NCBI RefSeq assembly: GCF_000018425.1
Contig: NC_010424.1
Coordinates: 2,285,477 to 2,349,476 of the forward strand
Direction of reading: 5' to 3'
Source of the DNA: Candidatus Desulforudis audaxviator MP104C
GTDB lineage: Bacteria > Bacillota > Desulfotomaculia > Desulfotomaculales > Desulforudaceae
DNA: 64,000 bases
In this document: piece by piece, positions 11,588 to 18,588 of the stretch
How positions within the stretch are numbered: position 1 is the stretch's first letter
Layout: each line of letters begins with the position of its first letter
Notes under the pieces: model-generated
The model's database searches: none
What the model was told of the DNA's origin: nothing
The model's input: only the letters and a program-made list of their open reading frames with translations
Translations under genes and position numbers: made by a program

Positions 11588-11840
11588 TAAAGGCGCCCTC
11601 CCCCCTCTTAAGGACGAGAGCGCCGATCTCGCGGTACCACCCTAATTGGCCGGTGCAAAACCGGCCCACTCTTCCCGTTAACGGCGGGACCCGGGAGTGC
11701 TTCCGCGGGCTCAATTACCCGCCTCGCATCCGGCTCCGGGACGGCACAGGCGCCCTTCCCACCGGGCTCACACCGGTTCCCGGCTCGCTGTGGGGGAACA
11801 AAACGCCCTTATTCCCTTCGTTGCCTTTGATCTAAAATTA
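11588..11840 (-). promoter_or_regulatory. T-box riboswitch leader, probable tRNA-Ala sensor
   Basis: The minus strand carries the T-box core AGGGTGGTACCGCG (about 11630-11643) followed by a GC-rich terminator (GGCGCTCTC... to GAGGGCGCC, then TTT) ending near 11588. Upstream is a Stem I apical element, AGCGAGCCGGG ... GTGTGAGCCCGG (about 11763-11794). Folding by eye places GCC followed by G in the specifier loop, between helix strands CGCC and TCCC, which would select tRNA-Ala(GGC). This is a transcription attenuator: uncharged tRNA should favour the antiterminator and expression of alaR-alaT. The class is certain; the codon is an inference. Confidence 0.9.
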
Positions 11841-11852
11841 TATATGCTTAAG

Positions 11853-11881
11853 AACCTAGCACCTGTCATCCGATTTGTCAA
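11853..11881 (-). promoter_or_regulatory. Sigma-A-type promoter of the T-box operon
   Basis: TTGACA (11881-11876), a 17-base spacer and TAGGTT (11858-11853) on the minus strand, ending about a dozen bases before the start of the T-box leader. Placement matches a leader of roughly 250 bases. Confidence 0.65.
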
Positions 11882-12053
11882 GGACCAATGAGGCCCAGCT
11901 CTAGTTGTAGGAAGAATCAAACCAAATAACTTCTCCCAAATAACTTCTCCCGATTTGCAGGATAACTTGGCCCGCTGTAGAAACGATTTTTATTTGTAGT
12001 AAGATTGTGCTCCAACTACATACAAAGGGGTGTCCGTATGTCTGTCAGGCAAT

Positions 12054-12173
12054 GCTTCAGAACCTCTGAAGCGATAAGGCCGATCAGGTTAGCCACAGGC
12101 AACTGGACCACCGGCTTAGGACCGGGTTGCTCGGGATCAGTCGCCCCTTCTAGGGGCACAAGGAGCACCCGGT
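12054..12173 (+). ncRNA. Unidentified strongly structured leader upstream of the methylase
   Basis: Three nested or adjacent helices are visible by eye: a perfect 8-bp hairpin GCTTCAGA/TCTGAAGC with loop ACC (12054-12072); a long stem ACCGGGTTGCTC (12121-12132) with GAGCACCCGGT (12163-12173), one bulged base; and inside it GCCCCT/AGGGGC (12143-12157). The helices end about 30 bases before the methylase start. It matches no riboswitch I know (not SAM-I, c-di-GMP, cobalamin or T-box). It could be a regulatory leader, an element end, or part of a decayed intron. A 75-codon open frame crosses it but lacks coding character. Confidence 0.45.
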
Positions 12174-12203
12174 TTATTCTTGGATGTAGGGAGGTTCGGA
12201 TTA

Positions 12204-13319
12204 ATGAAATCCGGTGGTTCGTACATATTTAATGACCGGCTTGTATATCGCAATCAAGAAGAGTATGTTGTGGTTGATAGGCCAAAGGTAGTTCAATATA
12301 TTGATGCAGCCATGAATCAGCCAGATCTAGATGGTTTTCGAAAACATATTACGAACCTCAAGCTGGCGTTAGAAAACCCAGATGAAGACCTGATCACTTC
12401 TAATGGCCAGGGTTTCTCCTTGAGGCTAGAGCCTTTCCTGACTGATATTAAACAAATACTTGACGCCTACACCCTTGAGCGAGCACGGTACTATGCAGAG
12501 CGGTTGAAGAAGGGTTTGTCTGAAGTCAAGACTACCAAAGTCAACGACATTAACGTCCGGCGCTGGAAAGACTATGATGAAGTTTTTACTGACAGCCTCT
12601 GGAACATAAACCGTCGCGACAGTTCAGGTGCACACCTGGGGTGGTACTGGGGCAACTTCATCCCACAGATCCCGCATCAGTTGATGCTGCGATATACCAA
12701 AAAGGGTGAGTTAGTCGTCGACCCGTTTCTAGGTAGCGGCACCACTTTGATTGAGTGCCGTCGCCTCGGCCGTCACGGCCTCGGCGTGGAACTCAATCCA
12801 AAAACGCTCCATAAAGCCAGAGAACTGGTGGAGGCCGAAGAAAACAGGCACAACGTCATAACACGGTTGATTGTCGGCGACAGCAGGGTTTTTGATTTCG
12901 AAGCCGCAATACGGGCGATGGGGTTTTCGGCCATAGACTTATTACTCATGCATCCTCCATACCACGATATCATCCGTTTTGGCAGCGATGAAAACGATCT
13001 TTCCAACGCAAAAAGCACGAGAGATTTTCTCCACATGTTCGGAGAGGTACTGGATAATACTTTACCCCTACTGCGAAAAGGCCGTTATCTGGGCATTGTA
13101 ATCGGCGACAAGTACAGTCAGGGAGAATGGATTCCTTTGGGTTTTTATTGCATGCAAGAAGCAATGAATCGCGGACTTTCTCTTAAGAGCATCGTTGTCA
13201 AGAACTTCGAGGAAACAAAGGGGAAACGCAATCAAAAAGCATTATGGCGTTACCGTGCCTTGTTGGGTGGTTTCTACGTCTTCAAGCATGAATACATCTT
13301 GGTACTTAGGAAAGTTTAG
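12204..13319 (+). CDS. Orphan DNA methyltransferase (N4-cytosine/N6-adenine type)
   Basis: A 371-residue methylase. Motif I is clear as VVDPFLGSGTT (about residues 177-187), preceded by a motif-X-like FIPQIPHQLM; the catalytic motif IV reads LLMHPPYHDI, with His where Asp, Asn or Ser is usual before PPY. Motif order is I then IV. I use ATG 12204, eight bases after GGGAGGT, not the ATG 24 bases earlier. No restriction enzyme or specificity subunit lies beside it. Codon and base use are clearly more AT-rich than the neighbours and it is one of few plus-strand genes here, suggesting transfer. Activity is uncertain because of the HPPY change. Confidence 0.85.
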   Translation: MKSGGSYIFNDRLVYRNQEEYVVVDRPKVVQYIDAAMNQPDLDGFRKHITNLKLALENPDEDLITSNGQGFSLRLEPFLTDIKQILDAYTLERARYYAERLKKGLSEVKTTKVNDINVRRWKDYDEVFTDSLWNINRRDSSGAHLGWYWGNFIPQIPHQLMLRYTKKGELVVDPFLGSGTTLIECRRLGRHGLGVELNPKTLHKARELVEAEENRHNVITRLIVGDSRVFDFEAAIRAMGFSAIDLLLMHPPYHDIIRFGSDENDLSNAKSTRDFLHMFGEVLDNTLPLLRKGRYLGIVIGDKYSQGEWIPLGFYCMQEAMNRGLSLKSIVVKNFEETKGKRNQKALWRYRALLGGFYVFKHEYILVLRKV

Positions 13320-13347
13320 TAAGTATATCAGGATTGGGTATTGCAAA

Positions 13348-14721
13348 TCAGATGGTCAGCGTCCCCTCCGCCGTCTCCACCACCTGGAGAATCTTCTCCC
13401 GCCGCCCGTTCCCGGCGTTGACGTACACCAGGTATTCGTTGCCGACCCTTTCGCCCCTGATTTCCCAGGCCAGGGCCTCCCCACCACCGGTTGTGGGAAT
13501 GAGCACCAGGCGGGACGACCGGACTACAAAGTCCGGGTTGAGACCCCGGCGGGCGGCTTCGGCGGCACTGAGCGCGGGAGCCGGCAATTCCCGCGGCCGG
13601 TGGTACATCACGTAGTCCAGAGCGTTCAAACCGCTGACACGCCCCTGGTCCAGGGCCACCGTCACTTTGATCATGTCCGTGTACAGCAGGACGCCGTCTT
13701 GCCGCGGCACAAAGGCAAACATTACCGTGCCCTCGCCCTGCTGCTCCGAGGACACCGCCTCCATGTCCGGCCGGCCCAATCGGTTCAAGTACTCCTCGGC
13801 CGCACGCCGCGCCTCGCTGACGGACACCGCGGGCGCGCCGGGGGTTCTGGTGTCCAACATCCAGACCACTTCCCCGCCCCGCCGGGCCACGTCCACCAGA
13901 AACAACCGGTCACCATCGGGGTCGTTACGTTCCGCAACCTCCACCCGGTAAGACGGTATTCGGCCCTTGGTCGTCCCGGTTACCCGCGCCACCAATTCCC
14001 CTCGGGGCCGGTCAACCACGGCCAGCGCCCTTTCCCGGGCTTTTTCCTCCGTAGTGGGCGCACCGGTAGCGGCACGCGGCACGCGGCGGTCCATATGTTC
14101 CGAAAAGGCGCCGTCATAGACCAGTGTCGGAAACTGTTCCATCTCCCGGTTTACCGCCTCCAATGCGGTGCTCGCTGGGTCCGGCGGGGCCGGCCGGAGG
14201 GCGCCCCGGCGCGCACGCAACTCCGAAGCCAGTTCCCAGTACCGAGCACCGCCCGCCTCCACGCGGCGCTGCACCACCTGGAGTTGGGTGTTCAGGATGC
14301 CGGCCTGGCGGTGCAACTCCTCGAGCGTGTTCCACTGGTCCGGCGACGGGGGCCGGCCGGCAGCCACCTGCCGCATCAGGACGTTCGTGAACTCGCCTAC
14401 CTGGTTTAGAAACTGGCTGGTCCGGCCGATGACCGCCGGCTGGACGGGGAGCTGGCTCAATTCCCGTTGGGCCAGGACGGCCTCCCGCCAGGTCTCCCCC
14501 AGCAGATCGGCGTCCTGGGGACTGCCGTCGCCGACCAGGACCTTGCCGAGGAGCACCTCCAGACCACGCACGTTTAGCACCGTGTCAAAAAAGGACCGCT
14601 GGTACTCGGCGTTGAGCAGGTTTTCGAGATGGCGTCGCGCACTCCACTGTTCAAAGGCCCAGGCGGAGACCACCGCCAGGACCGCCAGAGACACGAGCGC
14701 AACCAGCACGGGACGCTTCAT
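13348..14721 (-). CDS. ypeB: Germination protein YpeB
   Basis: A 457-residue spore protein needed to place and regulate SleB. One N-terminal membrane anchor (about residues 5-24, VLVALVSLAVLAVVSAWAF) precedes a helical YpeB domain and C-terminal PepSY-like repeats, seen as segments such as GRIPSYRVEVAERND, SVSEARRAAEEYLNRLGRP and ALAWEIRGERVGNEYLVYVNAGNG. It follows sleB by 40 bases in the same direction, the conserved sleB-ypeB arrangement. Expected to be made in the forespore, but I could not identify a convincing sigma-G promoter. Confidence 0.93.
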   Translation of the reverse strand: MKRPVLVALVSLAVLAVVSAWAFEQWSARRHLENLLNAEYQRSFFDTVLNVRGLEVLLGKVLVGDGSPQDADLLGETWREAVLAQRELSQLPVQPAVIGRTSQFLNQVGEFTNVLMRQVAAGRPPSPDQWNTLEELHRQAGILNTQLQVVQRRVEAGGARYWELASELRARRGALRPAPPDPASTALEAVNREMEQFPTLVYDGAFSEHMDRRVPRAATGAPTTEEKARERALAVVDRPRGELVARVTGTTKGRIPSYRVEVAERNDPDGDRLFLVDVARRGGEVVWMLDTRTPGAPAVSVSEARRAAEEYLNRLGRPDMEAVSSEQQGEGTVMFAFVPRQDGVLLYTDMIKVTVALDQGRVSGLNALDYVMYHRPRELPAPALSAAEAARRGLNPDFVVRSSRLVLIPTTGGGEALAWEIRGERVGNEYLVYVNAGNGRREKILQVVETAEGTLTI

Positions 14722-14761
14722 TAATTCTTTCCTCCAGATTCATCTCACCCGGCCGGAGGCC

Positions 14762-15334
14762 CTAGCGGGCAAAAACGTGCCGACCGATCCTGGTGATAAT
14801 CGTGCGGGTCCAGACCCAGGGGCTGGTCGACTTGGCCGGATTCCAGAAATAAAGGGACCCGTGGCTGGGATCCCAACCGGCCAGGGCCTGCCGGGCCGCC
14901 CGGTAGGAATCCTGTTCGACCGGCAGCCAGATCCGCCCGTTGGCCACCGGTTGAAAGGCTCGCGGTTGAAAGATCACGCCGGGAATGGTGTTGGGAAAGG
15001 AGGCATGCCTTACCCGGTTGAGGACTACCGCTCCCACGGCCACCTTGCCGACGTAGGGCTCGTTGGCGGCTTCGGCCTGGATCAGGCGTGCCAGCAACTG
15101 GACGGCGTCTTGTCCGCCCACCCTCCCGGTCACCGGAATAGCTTCTTCCATGCCGAACGGTGCCGGCGCATACTCCTGGACGGCAGGTACACTGGGCAGA
15201 TCGGGCCACTCAATCGCGGGCGGGTACTGGAACCACCTTCCGGTGAGCCAGGCCACAACCAGGCCCACTATGGCGACGGTGAGGACGACCACTACAAAGA
15301 AAGCACTCTCACGACGAATACGCAGGCGGCTCAC
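14762..15334 (-). CDS. sleB: Spore cortex-lytic enzyme SleB-type cell wall hydrolase
   Basis: A 190-residue lytic transglycosylase-like enzyme. An N-terminal membrane/signal helix (about residues 11-32) leads to the hydrolase_2 domain: LLARLIQAEAANEPYVGKVAVGAVVLNR contains the catalytic Glu, followed by SFPNTIPGVIF and HGSLYFWNPAKS. There is no peptidoglycan-binding repeat at the N-terminus, so it resembles short SleB/CwlJ forms. GTG 15334 follows CGGAGGAT and is preferred over an ATG at 15385. Downstream ypeB confirms a role in cortex breakdown at germination. Confidence 0.92.
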   Translation of the reverse strand: MSRLRIRRESAFFVVVVLTVAIVGLVVAWLTGRWFQYPPAIEWPDLPSVPAVQEYAPAPFGMEEAIPVTGRVGGQDAVQLLARLIQAEAANEPYVGKVAVGAVVLNRVRHASFPNTIPGVIFQPRAFQPVANGRIWLPVEQDSYRAARQALAGWDPSHGSLYFWNPAKSTSPWVWTRTIITRIGRHVFAR

Positions 15335-15689
15335 GTGAAAATCCTCCGTTGGTCTATTTCGGTTATTGTGCACGGTTATGGCCAAAAAAATTTATAAATG
15401 GGTAAAGGTTTTAACGTTGGCCGCCGGAGTAGGCGTGCACCGGGGCACGCGCTTGAAGTTCACAAAGGGAGCATGATCATGATTTGGAGAGCGTACCTTC
15501 GAGAAAAAGCGGTGAAGGCTAATGGGCCGACGGGCCGGTTAGGAAAATGCAAAACCCCGAACAACCGAAGGCAAGATTGTCCTTGTCAGAAATTTCTGCA
15601 ACTAAGAAACAGAGCTTCGACCCCAACTTCCCAGCCAGCAATAACTAGAGCTTCAACCTTTAGTTACTGAATATTCAATAACTAAGAAA
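15335..15689. repeat. Intergenic region with short direct repeats
   Basis: About 355 bases without a gene. Two near-identical units, AACTAAGAAACAGAGCTTCG (about 15599-15618) and AACTAAGAAACTAAGCTTTG (about 15681-15700), flank a third degenerate copy (AACTAGAGCTTCAACC near 15644). The last copy runs into the 3' end of nfi, so its final codons come from the repeat. Possible frames here have no good ribosome site. Confidence 0.6.
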
Positions 15690-16370
15690 CTAAGCTTTGA
15701 CCCGGCGCAGCCGGTTAGACAGAAGGTGCGCCTGGCGCACCGGTTCCGGTAGGCGGTAACCCTGGCAGCAGGCCAGCGCCAGTTCGACGGCGGTATCCGG
15801 ATCGACAAGGTGCCCGGGGGAGATGAACACCGGTTTCACTCCGCGCTTGGTTCTGAGGACGGTACCGACGACGCGGCCCTGGTGGACCAGGGGCGAGACG
15901 GCCCCAGGCTCGGGCCCCGGGGGATTGTAATCGCCCACCAGGACTGTCTTCGCCACCCCCAGGGTGGGCCGGTCCAGGAAGAGTCCGAGATGACTCGCGA
16001 TCCCCACACCCCGAGGATGGGCCGTGCCCTGCCCGTCGCACAGCACCACGTCGGGAGTGACACGCAAGTGTTGCAGGGCCTCCAGCAGGACCGGGCCTTC
16101 CCGGAAGGACAGCAGACCCGGCACGTACGGAAAGGCAGCCGGCAGAACGGCGGTGGCCGCTTCCACCAGTTCGAGTTCCGGAAAGGAGAACACCACGGCG
16201 GCCGCGTAAAGCCGGTTATCCGTGCGGGCGGAAGACACATCGACGCCGCACACGTGCCTGACCCGCAACCCCGGCGGGAACTGGAACCGGAGTCGTCCGG
16301 CCAGCTCCCGCTGGAGTTCCCGCGCCCCGGCCGGCTCTATGGTCCAGGGGTGCAGGGAGTGCATCTTCAT
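15690..16370 (-). CDS. nfi: Endonuclease V (deoxyinosine repair)
   Basis: A 226-residue Nfi. It cuts the second phosphodiester bond 3' to deoxyinosine. Visible family motifs: VCGVDVSS with the first metal Asp, FPYVPGLLSFREGP, VVLCDGQGTAHPRGVGIASHLG with the second catalytic Asp, LGVAKTVLVG and KPVFISPGH. Its ATG overlaps the cutA stop by four bases, so it is the end of a dsrC/dsrN-cutA-nfi run. The stop codon falls in a short direct repeat. Confidence 0.95.
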   Translation of the reverse strand: MKMHSLHPWTIEPAGARELQRELAGRLRFQFPPGLRVRHVCGVDVSSARTDNRLYAAAVVFSFPELELVEAATAVLPAAFPYVPGLLSFREGPVLLEALQHLRVTPDVVLCDGQGTAHPRGVGIASHLGLFLDRPTLGVAKTVLVGDYNPPGPEPGAVSPLVHQGRVVGTVLRTKRGVKPVFISPGHLVDPDTAVELALACCQGYRLPEPVRQAHLLSNRLRRVKA

Positions 16371-16690
16371 TTCTTCCGCACTTCGGCGTGCAGCCAGTTC
16401 ACGAAATCCGCGTCCCCGTCAACGGTGTTGATGGCCAGAATGGCCGGCACCTCATAGGTGTGATTTTCCTTGGCCCAGAGAAGCACCCGGTCCACCAGGT
16501 CGCCGGTGGTCTTGGCGATGATCAGGGTTTCTTCCGCCTCGTGCACCCGGTCGTCCCACCAGTAGGTGGACACAATCCGGGGAATGATGTTGGCGCATGC
16601 GGCCAGCCTGTTCTCCACCAGTCCCCTGGCGAGCCGCTCCGCCTCCTCGAAATTGGGGGCCGTAATGTAAACCAGAGTGGTCGCACTCAC
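16367..16690 (-). CDS. cutA: Divalent-cation tolerance protein CutA
   Basis: A 107-residue trimeric PII-fold protein. It has the family pattern LVYITAPNFEEAERLARGLVENRLAACANIIP, then STYWWDD and EETLIIAKTT with the usual C-terminal HTYEVPAILAI. GTG 16690 follows AAGGAGG at eight bases. It lies directly behind the CbiA-like gene and overlaps nfi. Cellular role is not settled; metal tolerance is the historic name. Confidence 0.93.
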   Translation of the reverse strand: MSATTLVYITAPNFEEAERLARGLVENRLAACANIIPRIVSTYWWDDRVHEAEETLIIAKTTGDLVDRVLLWAKENHTYEVPAILAINTVDGDADFVNWLHAEVRKK

Positions 16691-18094
16691 TTATGGAACC
16701 TCCTTGTTCTTCTGAGCACTGTAAGCGGCGGCCCGCAGCACAAACCCAGGCGCCCATCCGGGAACGGACAGGGCGTGAATGTGCTTGTAGGCCGCCAGTA
16801 CGTTTCGGTAAACGATCCCATCCCACTCGCCGTCTACACCGTATCCTTTCCGGACCCGGAACGCCAGCCGGGCGGTCCCGGTGTCCAGGGCGTGCACCCG
16901 CGAGTGGTGAAACTCGTGCCCCCTGATGGTGGTCCCAACCGGAAAGTAGGGATTGTCCCCAACGACGTCCACAATCATGTACCCGTGACCCCGGGGCCGC
17001 TCGTCCAGATCGACCTCAAAGGGCAGTGCCCCGGTCATGGCGTAGCTTTTCCCTTTCCAGGTAAGCCTCCGTCCCATGTACATCAGCCCGCCGCATTCGG
17101 CGTACACGGGCAACCCGGACTCGACCCGTTCACGGACGGCCCGGCGCAGGCGCACATTGGCCTCCAGCTCGGCGGCGAACACCTCCGGGAAGCCGCCGCC
17201 GACATAAAGCCCGTCCACGTCCGGGAGACCGTCGTGCAGGGCGTTGATGTAAACCAGTCCGGCGCCGGCCCGTTCCAGGGCCTCCAGATTCTCGGGATAG
17301 TAGAAGCTGAAGGCCCGGTCCCGGATCACCCCGATCAGCGGCCGGCCGCCGGCCGGTGCCACGGCGGCCGGCAACGGCGGGGGTGCGGGAAGCGGCGGCG
17401 CCGCACGGGCGATTTCCAGAATGCGGTCAACGTCTAGAAAGGTCTCCGCGTCGGCGGTCCAGGCATGCACCGCGCCGAGCAGGTGCTCGTCCTCACCGGC
17501 CGGAATCAGGCCCAGGTGCCGGTCGGGCACCTCGTAGGACCTGTTTTTCGGCATGGCACCCAGCACCGGGATCCGGCAGTAGTGCTCGACAGACGCCGTC
17601 AGCAGATCCCGGTGCCGCTGCCGGGCGACGTTGTTAAACACCACACCGGCCAGGTGCACCCGCGGGTCAAACATCCGGCAGCCAAGCACGACCGCGGCGG
17701 CGCTGCGGGTCATGCGCACCGCATTCACCACCAGGATGACCGGCGCTTTCAAAATCCGCGCAATCTCCGCGGTGCTGCCGCTTCCCTCCACGTCCACACC
17801 GTCAAACAGGCCCATCGCCCCTTCGATTACGGCGATGTCCGCATCCGCCGTCGCCCGCATAAACGAACCGGCCAGTGTCGGTTCGTCCATCAGGAAACGG
17901 TCCAGGTTGCGGCAACTCCGGCCGGCAACCCGCGTCAACCAGCTCGGGTCAATGAAGTCGGGACCCTTTTTGAACGGCTGGACCGCGAGTCCCCGCCCAC
18001 GCAGGGCGGCGATCAGCGCAGCGGTAACCGTTGTTTTTCCCGACCGGCCCTGCGGTGCGGCAATGACCACCCGCGGCCTGCCTTCCACTTGCAC
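16691..18094 (-). CDS. dsrN: CbiA-type a,c-diamide synthase, probable siroheme amidase DsrN
   Basis: A 467-residue glutamine-dependent amidotransferase of the CobB/CbiA family. The N-terminal synthetase domain has the P-loop APQGRSGKTTVTAAL and FKKGPDFIDP; the C-terminal type-I glutaminase domain has the Cys in YAECGGLMYMG and the His in GHEFHHSRV. CbiA makes cobyrinate a,c-diamide, but here the gene follows dsrC by 71 bases with no other cobalamin gene in the window. DsrN, a relative that amidates the siroheme of DsrAB in Allochromatium, is therefore the better reading. Cobalamin function cannot be excluded without a genome-wide look for a second copy. Confidence 0.85.
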   Translation of the reverse strand: MQVEGRPRVVIAAPQGRSGKTTVTAALIAALRGRGLAVQPFKKGPDFIDPSWLTRVAGRSCRNLDRFLMDEPTLAGSFMRATADADIAVIEGAMGLFDGVDVEGSGSTAEIARILKAPVILVVNAVRMTRSAAAVVLGCRMFDPRVHLAGVVFNNVARQRHRDLLTASVEHYCRIPVLGAMPKNRSYEVPDRHLGLIPAGEDEHLLGAVHAWTADAETFLDVDRILEIARAAPPLPAPPPLPAAVAPAGGRPLIGVIRDRAFSFYYPENLEALERAGAGLVYINALHDGLPDVDGLYVGGGFPEVFAAELEANVRLRRAVRERVESGLPVYAECGGLMYMGRRLTWKGKSYAMTGALPFEVDLDERPRGHGYMIVDVVGDNPYFPVGTTIRGHEFHHSRVHALDTGTARLAFRVRKGYGVDGEWDGIVYRNVLAAYKHIHALSVPGWAPGFVLRAAAYSAQKNKEVP

Positions 18095-18114
18095 GTCACC
18101 CGCCTTAAAGACAC

Positions 18115-18145
18115 GCTTAACCCGGGGTGGGTCCCCGGGTTAAGC
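18115..18145 (-). terminator. Hairpin between dsrC and dsrN
   Basis: A perfect 13-bp stem (GCTTAACCCGGGG with its complement) and a 5-base loop. On the minus strand it is followed by GTGTCTTTAAGG, a weak T tract. It probably ends most dsrC transcripts or protects the dsrC 3' end, letting DsrC be made in excess over DsrN. Confidence 0.7.
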
Positions 18146-18165
18146 TTTGGCAAAATTGTCGCTAC

Positions 18166-18483
18166 TTACACGCAGCCGGTGGGCTTGGGTAGACCGGCAC
18201 ACTTGCAGGCGCCCTTCGCCGGGCCGGTGGGGAACAGCTCGTACATCTCCTTCAAGGGGATGCCGCTTTCCTTGCAAAGTTTGCGAATCATCGGGGCGAT
18301 GCCGGTCTTGGCGTAATAGTCCTTAAGAAAGTCTATTACGTGCCAGTGCCGCTCGGTAAGCTCACCAATGCCCTCCTGCTTGGCCACATAGTGCGCCCAC
18401 CCCGGCCACCAAGCCGCGGGGTCGACCATGAAGCCGTCCTCGTCGACTTCCACCTGTTTTCCTTCAACTTCGACAAACGGCAT
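18166..18483 (-). CDS. dsrC: Dissimilatory sulfite reductase partner DsrC
   Basis: A 105-residue sulfur-carrier protein that takes the sulfite-derived sulfur from DsrAB as a trisulfide. The swinging C-terminal arm ends GACKCAGLPKPTGCV with both redox cysteines, the penultimate one and the one eleven residues before. There is an additional Cys two residues after the first (KC), a position usually held by another residue. The ATG follows AAGGAGGTG. A TATAAT at 18576-18571 and a strong downstream hairpin suggest its own transcript. Confidence 0.96.
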   Translation of the reverse strand: MPFVEVEGKQVEVDEDGFMVDPAAWWPGWAHYVAKQEGIGELTERHWHVIDFLKDYYAKTGIAPMIRKLCKESGIPLKEMYELFPTGPAKGACKCAGLPKPTGCV

Positions 18484-18570
18484 TGTCCAAACACCTCCTT
18501 CTTAGAAATATTATTATTGAACTCCTTTTTTTAAAAGTGCCGGTACTCAGGACTAACAGCTTGCCAGCTA

Positions 18571-18576
18571 ATTATA
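18571..18576 (-). promoter_or_regulatory. Candidate -10 box for dsrC
   Basis: A perfect TATAAT on the minus strand in the gap between dsrK and dsrC. The -35 region overlaps the dsrK stop and is poor (TTCGCG), so an activator or an extended form would be needed. Confidence 0.3.
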
Positions 18577-18588
18577 ACACAGCTGCCG

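Noticed and set aside
12005..12232. 75-codon plus-strand ORF upstream of the methylase
   Set aside because: Overlaps the structured leader and the methylase start; codon use is not gene-like and no protein family is recognised.
15320..15420. Sigma-G promoter for sleB-ypeB
   Set aside because: No pair of -35/-10 boxes with correct spacing could be read.
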